Shown here one piece after another: positions 49,345-56,455 of a DNA stretch of 64,000 nt. The translations under genes and the position numbers were made by a program. The notes beneath the pieces were generated by a model. The model had not been told where the DNA came from. It made no database searches and was given only the letters and a program-made list of their open reading frames with translations. Numbering within the stretch: position 1 is the stretch's first letter; each line of letters opens with the position of its first letter. Location: the NCBI RefSeq assembly GCF_000190315.1, contig NC_015151.1:806001-870000 (forward strand). The letters run 5' to 3'. The stretch is from Vulcanisaeta moutnovskia 768-28. GTDB taxonomy: Archaea > Thermoproteota > Thermoprotei > Thermoproteales > Thermocladiaceae.

Positions 49345-50415
49345 TTGTATTACGTGGATACATGCATTGTGTTGCCGACAATAAACGAGGTCGATAACCT
49401 GAGGATACTACTGCCAATGCTAAGGAATTACTTAGTTGATTATGATTGGTTTGTGGTGGTTGTGGATGACGGTAGCACTGATGGTACTCAAGACGTTGTA
49501 ACGGAATTCGCCAAGGTGACGAATAGGGCTGAACTAATCGAGAGGGGCATTAGGCTCGGTCTGGGTGGCGCTATTAAGGCTGGTATGAGGGCGTGCCTAG
49601 AGAAGGGTGCTAGGTCTATTGTTGTTATGGATGCTGACTTGCAGCATCCGCCTGATGTGGTTCCAAACCTTGTTAATGCCGTGCTTAGGGATGGCATGGA
49701 TTTGGCAATAGCCAGTAGGTATGTTAGGGGTGGTGGTATTGTTGGTTGGTCATTGAAGAGGTTGGTCATTAGTAAGGGAGCCACGTATATGGCTAGGTTG
49801 TTAATGCCCTGGACCCGCAACATTAGAGATCCAGTGAGTGGGTTTTTCGCGGTAAATGCAAATAAACTGGAGGACGTGATTAATCGACTTAGCGGTTCAT
49901 CTGGGTATAAATTGATTCTTGAGTTACTGACGTTAATGCATGCTAGGTACGGTGATTCACTTAGTGTTGTTGAGGTACCGTATGTATTTAGGAATAGGTT
50001 TTACGGTACAAGTAAACTAGGTATCAATGAATTAATTAACTATATATTATTAGTGTTTAGATTAAGTAATTACTCCGTGCTTAAGTACATAGTATCTTTA
50101 ATTATTGGTTCCATTATTGGTTATTTCACGTTTACCGCATTATCAGGCGTAAGTCCAATAGCTGGTAATATTATTTCAATAGAATTATCATTAATAACCG
50201 TTATTACAATCTATCAATTATTAATGGGTATTAAACCGAGAATTCAATATTATGCAAAGTATCATTTAATTAAGTATATAGCTGTTTCAATAAAGTTATT
50301 ATTATATACAATACCAGTACCAGCATTAATTGTGCTTATTGTCTCAGGCATAGTGCAGTTGCTAATGACGCTTAGGGTAATAACGATTAATCCAGCAATA
50401 ATGCATTTATTGTAA
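49345..50415 (+). CDS. Family 2 glycosyltransferase, Dpm1-like, with membrane tail
   Basis: 356 residues from TTG 49345 (GTG 49354 is also possible). CIVLPTINEVDNLRILLP, VVVDDGSTDGTQD, ERGIRLGLGGAIKAGM, VVMDADLQHPPD (D-x-D metal site) and DPVSGFFAVN define a dolichol-phosphate mannosyltransferase-like catalytic domain of about 230 residues. After FYGTSKLGINELINYI come four hydrophobic helices (about 245-350), as in GtrB/Dpm1 fusions. It would transfer a sugar from a nucleotide donor to a polyprenyl phosphate for N-glycan or lipid synthesis. Confidence 0.88.
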   Translation: MYYVDTCIVLPTINEVDNLRILLPMLRNYLVDYDWFVVVVDDGSTDGTQDVVTEFAKVTNRAELIERGIRLGLGGAIKAGMRACLEKGARSIVVMDADLQHPPDVVPNLVNAVLRDGMDLAIASRYVRGGGIVGWSLKRLVISKGATYMARLLMPWTRNIRDPVSGFFAVNANKLEDVINRLSGSSGYKLILELLTLMHARYGDSLSVVEVPYVFRNRFYGTSKLGINELINYILLVFRLSNYSVLKYIVSLIIGSIIGYFTFTALSGVSPIAGNIISIELSLITVITIYQLLMGIKPRIQYYAKYHLIKYIAVSIKLLLYTIPVPALIVLIVSGIVQLLMTLRVITINPAIMHLL

Positions 50416-50455
50416 ATTACAAAAAGCTTTTTAACAAGGTCATCATTATTTATAA

Positions 50456-51508
50456 ATGATAGTATTATTCACGACAGTGCCTGGTATTGAGGATATTGTG
50501 ATTAACGAAGTCAGAGAACGCTTTGGCAATAGGGTACTTAATGCCGAGGTTTTTGGGGGTTCGAATGTTACGGGTAAGGTAATAGCGAATATTAATGATG
50601 TAACGATTAATGAGTTGAAGAGGTTGAGTACCGTTGAGCATGTTATAATGGTCCTTAGCATGGGGTTTGTTGGTAAGGATATAAAGAGTTTAAGAGATTG
50701 TATTTGGCAATTAAACTTTAGCGATATCCTCAACTACCTTACTCCAAATACTACAATTAGTATACTTGCGGATAGGTCAGGGGATCATAACTTCAAAAGT
50801 CCAGATGCAGCCGCATTACTTGGCGAGAGAATTTCAGAGTTCCTGGCATCTAGGTACCTTAGGCCGTTTTTTAACCTTGATAATGCAGACCTCGTACTTA
50901 GGCTCATTATTGACCAGGACAAGTGCGTGCTCGGCCTATCAATAACCCGTGAACCACTTAAAAGCAGGTCATATAGGAGGTTTAATCACCCTGCATCAAT
51001 AAATCCAATACTGGCTAACGCCATGCTTAGGATACTTGCCCCTGAACCTTCATCAAGAGTATGTGACATAACCTGTGGAAGTGGTACAATAGTGATTGAG
51101 GGCGCATTAATGAGGAGAGATGTAAGTTTTCTCTGTGTCGATATTGATTATGGCTATGTAAATGGTGCAGTCATGAATGCTAGGGAGGCTGGCGTAGATT
51201 CATCAGTAGATTTTGTGGTTATGGATTCCACAAGACCAGCCATTAGGAGTTATGTGTGTGATCATGCAGTGTTTAATCCGCCATTTGGAATTCGTGTGGA
51301 GCCATTGGAGGGAATAACGAATTTCTACAATTCATTGTTTAAGTCATTAAGTGAATTACTCAAGGCAGGTTCAGGTTTTGTTCTTATTACGGTTAGGAAG
51401 TCATTGGTGAGGAGGTTAGTTAATAAGTATGGGTTTAGGATAGTGGATGAGAGGGTTGTTGAACAGGGCGGTATTTGGAGTTCAATATTTAAGGTTATTA
51501 AGGAATAA
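50456..51508 (+). CDS. trm14: THUMP-domain RNA methyltransferase, Trm14/TrmN-like
   Basis: 350 residues. The N-terminus (LFTTVPGIEDIVINEVRERFG) and a THUMP domain up to about residue 150 are followed by a Rossmann methyltransferase: RFNHPASINPILANAMLRI, SAM site VCDITCGSGTIVIEGALM, and the amino-methylating NPPFGIR (motif IV, about 270-276). The architecture and NPPFG fit Trm14, which makes N2-methylguanosine at tRNA position 6, rather than rRNA enzymes such as RlmL. Own TATA-like element (CTTTTTAACAAGG near 50427). Confidence 0.85.
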   Translation: MIVLFTTVPGIEDIVINEVRERFGNRVLNAEVFGGSNVTGKVIANINDVTINELKRLSTVEHVIMVLSMGFVGKDIKSLRDCIWQLNFSDILNYLTPNTTISILADRSGDHNFKSPDAAALLGERISEFLASRYLRPFFNLDNADLVLRLIIDQDKCVLGLSITREPLKSRSYRRFNHPASINPILANAMLRILAPEPSSRVCDITCGSGTIVIEGALMRRDVSFLCVDIDYGYVNGAVMNAREAGVDSSVDFVVMDSTRPAIRSYVCDHAVFNPPFGIRVEPLEGITNFYNSLFKSLSELLKAGSGFVLITVRKSLVRRLVNKYGFRIVDERVVEQGGIWSSIFKVIKE

Positions 51509-51535
51509 AATATGTTTGATTTTTAAGGGAAAGCC

Positions 51536-52312
51536 CTACTGGGCCTTTGGTATGAATGACCTCTGATCCTCATTCGGGAATAATCTATCAAGGACCTTCC
51601 TGGGCACTCTATACACCCTGAGTGCTATTTCCCTAATTAACTTATCATGCGGTGCGCATTTAGTTAGATTAAGCCTTAAGCAGTGTGCGTACTTCATTAT
51701 CTTTTTCTCCTCAACCTTCTTAATATTACCCAATGCAATATCCTCAGCAACCCTAAACGCCACATAGAACTTAATATACCTAATAAATGTAGTTGCTAGG
51801 TCAGGAAATGCTGTACTTAATGCCTTGTATGTACCTATGAGGTCATCTTCGGGGAAAAACCTCATTATAGTCCCAGTAAATATGTACCTCATCAACCTAA
51901 ATCCTCTTTCCTCAATCTTGGGACCTAGTACTTCATTATCAAGCATCTTTTTCAATTGTTCAATCTCATTATCATTACTTAACTGGAAACTTCTTCCCTT
52001 AAGGAAGTTATATATATCATCACACACTATCTCCACATTAAAGATACCTTTAAGCGCATTTGCTAATTCGCCATCCATAATGCCAAGGCCATACTTGCCA
52101 ACTATGTATATTGTCGCTATTTCCTTATCGTAAATTCTAACCTTACTTAAACCCCTAAATGGCTCAATACCCTTTTGCTTATAAACAATGTACACCAACT
52201 CCTCAAGCTGGTTCCTAGTACTTACCTCATTCCTCATTATCTTGCTCCAGATTTCCGTAGCCGCCTCAATACGGCTCTTATACAGCTGCTTAGCATCCAA
52301 GCCATTACTCAT
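51536..52312 (-). CDS. DUF2192 family protein
   Basis: 258 residues. The N-terminal stretch AATEIWSKIMRNEVSTRNQ, VYIVYKQKGIEPFRGLSK and IYIVGKYGLGI recalls DUF2192, a crenarchaeal family with no known function. The protein is mostly helical, soluble, with three cysteines (VCDD, HCLRL, KCAPHD) close to a stretch rich in Lys. Located between trm14 and the L10e gene, on the same strand as L10e but downstream of nothing obvious. Family assignment is by memory of its general pattern. Confidence 0.55.
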   Translation of the reverse strand: MSNGLDAKQLYKSRIEAATEIWSKIMRNEVSTRNQLEELVYIVYKQKGIEPFRGLSKVRIYDKEIATIYIVGKYGLGIMDGELANALKGIFNVEIVCDDIYNFLKGRSFQLSNDNEIEQLKKMLDNEVLGPKIEERGFRLMRYIFTGTIMRFFPEDDLIGTYKALSTAFPDLATTFIRYIKFYVAFRVAEDIALGNIKKVEEKKIMKYAHCLRLNLTKCAPHDKLIREIALRVYRVPRKVLDRLFPNEDQRSFIPKAQ

Positions 52313-52383
52313 ATTAGCAATTCACCTACTCTAAATCCACCGATAATTAGCGCCTTTTAACCCTTGTGTCTCAAGGCTTATGA

Positions 52384-52926
52384 CTATGCACTGGCCTTAA
52401 CCTGCCGTGGCTGCTTGGGGAAAATAACTATCCTGGTTGGTAACGGTAATTTAGACGCAGCCCTCCTAAGGGCCTCCTTGGCATGCGCAAGGTTCTTACC
52501 CTCAATTTCCACATGTATTATCGTCATGCCAGGCTTAAGAATTCTCGCAGCCCTTCCAGATGGAACACCAAAGGACAACCTCATACCCTGCTGAAGACGG
52601 TCTGCACCAGCCATAGCAAGCATCTTATTCTCCCTAATTACATTAAATGGGTAAACATTTATCTTAAGGTAGAAGTTTGGGTCAGTGACGTACTTAGACA
52701 AGTACTTATACGCCATCTGCCTAGCAGCCTCAAGGGCATTAGCCCTTATCTGACCTGCCTCCTCAGTCACTAACTCAACCACGTAATCAAACCTAGCCCT
52801 CTCCTTAGGCTTAGTATTACCAAGCTCAAACCTAGGTATTTGAACGTATGGAGCACCGGCTATGTACTCAGTCCTCGTGTATGGCCTCTTCAACCTCCTA
52901 TAGCAGCGTCCAGGCCTAAGCGGCAT
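52384..52926 (-). CDS. rpl10e: Ribosomal protein L10e (L16 family)
   Basis: 180 residues. RPGRCYRRLKRPYTRTEYI starts the L10e/L16 fold, IRANALEAARQMAYKYL and FYLKINVYPFNVIRENKM follow, and AGADRLQQGMRLSFGVPSGR is the signature loop near the peptidyl-transferase centre. Essential component of the large subunit. The gene appears monocistronic here; the following bases to 52975 hold nothing else. Confidence 0.97.
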   Translation of the reverse strand: MPLRPGRCYRRLKRPYTRTEYIAGAPYVQIPRFELGNTKPKERARFDYVVELVTEEAGQIRANALEAARQMAYKYLSKYVTDPNFYLKINVYPFNVIRENKMLAMAGADRLQQGMRLSFGVPSGRAARILKPGMTIIHVEIEGKNLAHAKEALRRAASKLPLPTRIVIFPKQPRQVKASA

Positions 52927-52974
52927 AGCGACGTCGAATTACTGGGGAGGCATGGGTATTTAAACACTACGCCC

Positions 52975-53253
52975 CTAAATCTTGCCAATCCTCAATGAAC
53001 CAACATACCTCTTAATCCACAGGACCAACTCCTCATACGACCTCTCACCATCCCTTGTAAGCCTGACGAAGCCATCACCATCAACGAGAACAAGGTTCTT
53101 CTCAATCATCCAATTAAGGTATCTTTCTAATTTATCATACGATAAGCCACAGGCCGTGGCTAACCTAGTCCTCTTCATAGGTACATTATTAACCAGGGCC
53201 TCGATGATCCGTGCTAATACGTATAGGTCAGGTCTGAATTCCCTGGAGCTCAT
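52975..53253 (-). CDS. Winged-helix DNA-binding protein (HTH_45-like)
   Basis: 92 residues from ATG 53253, which lies inside the end of the upstream membrane protein gene (26-base overlap). ARIIEALVNNVPMKRTRLATA, then CGLSYDKLERYLNWMIEKNLV, then a wing VDGDGFVRLTRDGER is the archaeal transcription-regulator-like winged helix (PF14947 type). It is likely translated with the two membrane-related genes upstream, so it could regulate them. Confidence 0.7.
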   Translation of the reverse strand: MSSREFRPDLYVLARIIEALVNNVPMKRTRLATACGLSYDKLERYLNWMIEKNLVLVDGDGFVRLTRDGERSYEELVLWIKRYVGSLRIGKI

Positions 53254-53905
53254 GGTAAAGCCACCTAAGCTCAATAATTAAGCCACCGAGGGACCACAGT
53301 CTCTTAACATCATTGACCAAGCTATCCCACTCGAGGGCTAATGTAATGGTGATGGTAATGACTATGACGATGGTTGCAGAAAGCCACATGGGTGGTTCGG
53401 CATAACCGAGAAATACCGTGATCCAAAACATGACGAATAGGGCAATTAAGAGAAGAAGAAAGGCTAAGGCCAGTAATTTAACGACTATAAATAGTACGTA
53501 ACCGGCCCTGGCCCTGTTTATCCTATACTCAATATCCGTGAAGTCAAGTGTTGATAGTATCTCAAGGATACCAGAGATACCTCGATTAATCAACTCAGGC
53601 CAATTGTCATAACGGTCTGCGACCTTGCTTAGTCTCTCGATACTTAAATAAGCATTGGCGGGTATTGCAATGAGTAATGCTATCGATAGTAAGCCGCCAA
53701 CTGACGAGAGGAACGCTAATCTAACGGGCATTGCGACCAAGTACCAGAGGGAAAATAGAATGTAAATACCGAATACAACGCCTATGATTAATAAAGTCTC
53801 AAGCAAGAGCCTTGGTAATGTGTTCAGGACGTTATTTATGCCGTCAATACGTATCAATGCATCCCTCAAGGCCATTAACTTAGCCCTGGCCTCCTCAATG
53901 CTCAT
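53228..53905 (-). CDS. Four-helix integral membrane protein
   Basis: 225 residues with four strong transmembrane helices (about 32-55, 63-85, 135-160 and 165-190) and a soluble middle part (IERLSKVADRYDNWPELI onward). Not a recognised family. Its start overlaps the stop of the preceding gene by four bases and its end overlaps the winged-helix gene by 26, so the three form a tight unit read leftward. The acidic and basic helix pair near the N-terminus (IEEARAKLMALRDALIRI) may be a coiled coil. Confidence 0.6.
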   Translation of the reverse strand: MSIEEARAKLMALRDALIRIDGINNVLNTLPRLLLETLLIIGVVFGIYILFSLWYLVAMPVRLAFLSSVGGLLSIALLIAIPANAYLSIERLSKVADRYDNWPELINRGISGILEILSTLDFTDIEYRINRARAGYVLFIVVKLLALAFLLLLIALFVMFWITVFLGYAEPPMWLSATIVIVITITITLALEWDSLVNDVKRLWSLGGLIIELRWLYHELQGIQT

Positions 53906-54474
53906 ACTAACATCACCACGTACTTAATATCTATGATGAATGAGGCTGGTTTACCATTGCTCGTTGATATAATAATGTAATAACCACGTGCACATGATAA
54001 GCTCTTAATAATATCTTGCACATCATGCACATATGTCGGGGTGTATACATAGCGTATGATTACCGGATTTGTTTTACCGCTTATGTATGTGTAACCAATA
54101 GTTACAGTACCATTAACGCCTAGTAAAGTAGTGTATTCTTCACATGAATATGCGAAGTAAGCACTTGGTGGAAATAGGTTCGTTAATTCCGCGGAATCGC
54201 CAGGATTTAGAATCATCGTGGTTTCATTGGGTAAATATATGGCTATTGACGTGTTTGATGGATTCGTTATCACTATTGAGATTTTAATGAATGCATTCCT
54301 TGCCATTAGTACCAGGAGTAAGTAGTTCGATGTTGAGTTTACATCTGCGAAAATCGGTACTTCATAACCGGCTAGGTTTTGTGAGTTAACTGCGATCAGC
54401 GTTATTTCACTGAGAACTATAAGTATGAGTACTATTAGAGCTAGCCTGAAAAGCAATTTTCTGTGTTTTTTCAT
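53902..54474 (-). CDS. Single-pass secreted or membrane-anchored protein
   Basis: 190 residues. Basic start MKKHRKLLFRLALIVLILIV is an N-terminal signal anchor (about 8-27), followed by an extracellular, beta-rich domain with several N-glycosylation-like sites (NSTS, NPSNTS, NETT) and two cysteines (SCEEY, SCARG). No family recognised. It starts a three-gene leftward unit with a polytopic membrane protein and a winged-helix regulator. Confidence 0.6.
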   Translation of the reverse strand: MKKHRKLLFRLALIVLILIVLSEITLIAVNSQNLAGYEVPIFADVNSTSNYLLLVLMARNAFIKISIVITNPSNTSIAIYLPNETTMILNPGDSAELTNLFPPSAYFAYSCEEYTTLLGVNGTVTIGYTYISGKTNPVIIRYVYTPTYVHDVQDIIKSLSCARGYYIIISTSNGKPASFIIDIKYVVMLV

Positions 54475-54528
54475 TAGGTTCGTGTCTTCTACGGCATTTT
54501 AATTCTAACTCCCTAGAGGGGAGTGCAA

Positions 54529-54978
54529 TCATGTTGAGCTCCTCCTTTGGTTGCTCTGTATCCTAACTATGGCCTCCGCAATGTCGCCATTCGTCTCCTT
54601 TAACACCTTGATCGCCTCCTCTCTTGTGCAGCCGGTCTCCTCCATGACGAGTTTAATGTCATCCTCGCCAGGTTCATAATGCTGTGGAGTCTTTGTGGTT
54701 ATGGATTGTTGTGGTTGTTGCATTATTAGTGATTGCCTTGGCTGTGGAATCGTTGATTGTGGTTTCACCACCCTAGTCTCTGAATCACTGGCCTGTATTT
54801 GGTATATTGACATTCCCTGTATTTTCATTTTGGCCACCGTTGGCCTATTAATCTCTATTGTTGAGCCGTCACCGAGATAAATAACCACCTTAGTAACATT
54901 ATTCACCTCCTCGAGGTTCAAGTCCTGAATACCTAATCGCTTAAGTAATTTCTTTACTTCTCTTGGATTTATACCCAC
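54529..54978 (-). CDS. nac: Nascent polypeptide-associated complex protein
   Basis: 149 residues. The NAC domain VVIYLGDGSTIEINRPTVAK (about 32-51) includes the core binding strands, MKIQGMSIYQIQAS continues it, a Pro/Gln-rich linker (about 70-100) follows, and the C-terminal UBA domain is DDIKLVMEETGCTREEAIKVLK with ETNGDIAEAI. Archaeal NAC homodimers contact the ribosome exit site. The linker is longer and more Gln-rich than in most Archaea. Confidence 0.92.
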   Translation of the reverse strand: MGINPREVKKLLKRLGIQDLNLEEVNNVTKVVIYLGDGSTIEINRPTVAKMKIQGMSIYQIQASDSETRVVKPQSTIPQPRQSLIMQQPQQSITTKTPQHYEPGEDDIKLVMEETGCTREEAIKVLKETNGDIAEAIVRIQSNQRRSST

Positions 54979-55022
54979 GATATTTTAATACAATAGGTAC
55001 ATTTAAAACAATTTTGGCATTA

Positions 55023-55934
55023 TTAACCGCAATATGGACCTAGCATTGATGCTATTGTTGGTGATGAGCATCCATAACCAAGTACGTGTGTTGGGAAGTA
55101 CTGAATCACGTAGTACACGTAGCCACTATTGATCATTGTTTCGAGGGATCTACCATACATTGCCTGGAAGATTGCGCAGTACGGGCACAGTGGATCTAGT
55201 AGTTCGATGATCGTAATGTTAGCACTTGAATTACCAATTCTTAAACCGGAGGAGGCTAATTCACCTATGAAGGATACCTGGGTTGAGTTGGCTTTAAATC
55301 CATAACCAAGCTCCTGACCTTGATAGGTTATTACTGTTATATTACCCTCATTTGCATAGTTAATTGCATAGAATACATAAGGTGACGCGCCAGCTAATAT
55401 GTAGGTTATATTATTTGCCTTATCAAAGACTATGAATAATGGTGTACCCAATAAATTACTAGGTATGTTTAGTGTTATGGCTATAGTATTAATATTGTTT
55501 AATGCGCCAGTGACCGTATTAACTAGGTTCTGGTCGCTCTCGCTTACGGCACATTCAGCGTAATTACTTGCTAGGTATTGGTACTGAGCAATAGGGTATA
55601 CTAATAGGTAGGTGGTGTTACTGTTCTGTTCATACTCATATATGTAATTATACGCTATGGAATACATATTATTCAGCGCATTTAATGTGGCGTTCTCACC
55701 ATACTTATTATAAATACACACCAGTCCAAGCCAATTCTCAACGCCTCTCTCAAACGCTGCTGTGATTAAAGATGCTTGTGTTGATGTCGAGGATGAGCTT
55801 GTTGGGGGTTGTGGCGTATTTGTTTTTGTTGGTGTTTTAAGTGCAAGGAAGTAAACTAACACACCAATAAGCGCCACTGCAAGTACTACGACGGCTATTA
55901 ATAGCATCCTATTTACGTTTATACTGCTCGACAT
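55023..55934 (-). CDS. DsbA-like secreted thioredoxin-fold protein of unusual domain order
   Basis: 303 residues. An N-terminal helix (about 10-30) and a Ser/Thr-rich linker (35-55) anchor it outside the membrane. The redox motif CPYC is at 250-253, preceded by SSANITIIELLDP, the usual first strand of DsbA, but only 50 residues follow it. Instead, a helical part (60-155) and LLGTPLFIVFD (about 161-171), like the cis-Pro loop of DsbA, come before the redox strand. This could be a circularly permuted DsbA, or a C-terminally shortened one. Four further cysteines (73, 128, 289, 302) could form disulfides. The protein stops cleanly at TAA 55023. Confidence 0.7.
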   Translation of the reverse strand: MSSSINVNRMLLIAVVVLAVALIGVLVYFLALKTPTKTNTPQPPTSSSSTSTQASLITAAFERGVENWLGLVCIYNKYGENATLNALNNMYSIAYNYIYEYEQNSNTTYLLVYPIAQYQYLASNYAECAVSESDQNLVNTVTGALNNINTIAITLNIPSNLLGTPLFIVFDKANNITYILAGASPYVFYAINYANEGNITVITYQGQELGYGFKANSTQVSFIGELASSGLRIGNSSANITIIELLDPLCPYCAIFQAMYGRSLETMINSGYVYYVIQYFPTHVLGYGCSSPTIASMLGPYCG

Positions 55935-56032
55935 AATCCCTTATCAATGATTGAATTAAATTAAAAACCTTACTAACATTTCGCAGTGCTTCTTAAGAAA
56001 GGCATAATAATTGGGTTAGGTAGTAATCATGA

Positions 56033-56452
56033 ATGGCTATTAGGGTAAGGATTAAGTTATCATCGGTGATGGGGAAGACCACAGTAACTAAGGCATTAGT
56101 GACTACTGGGTATGAAACCCAGGAACCAGAGATCCTGATCCCTAGGAGTATTGCTGAGGACCTAGACTTATTACCAAAGTTACCTAGTGGTTCAGAGATT
56201 AGAAATTACGTATTAGCCGATGGCTCAGTAACCAGGTTAATACTGGTGCCTAATGCAGTTCAGGTATGGATTCTTGAAAATGATAGGGAGGTTGGTGGCG
56301 TCATGGCTCATGTAGTAATTAGTGAGCGTGCGGACGAGGCATTACTAAGCGATAAATTAGTTAGTAAGTTGGGTATTGTTTTATTGGATATTGGTGAGGG
56401 TACATGGTGTTTTAGGGACGAGATCGGAAAAATTACTAGAAAGAGCCTATAA
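56033..56452 (+). CDS. Retropepsin-like fold protein, catalytic Asp lost
   Basis: 139 residues. TKALVTTGYETQEPEILIPR (about 18-37) occupies the place of the clan AA active-site loop, but D-T-G is replaced by T-T-G, and DEALLSDKLVSKLGIVLLD near residue 103 matches the 'ALxxLG' second signature. Without the aspartate it should not be a protease. It may be a ligand-binding or antitoxin-like derivative. The 3' end nearly touches that of alaS (4-base gap), convergent. Confidence 0.6.
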   Translation: MAIRVRIKLSSVMGKTTVTKALVTTGYETQEPEILIPRSIAEDLDLLPKLPSGSEIRNYVLADGSVTRLILVPNAVQVWILENDREVGGVMAHVVISERADEALLSDKLVSKLGIVLLDIGEGTWCFRDEIGKITRKSL

Positions 56453-56455
56453 TCC

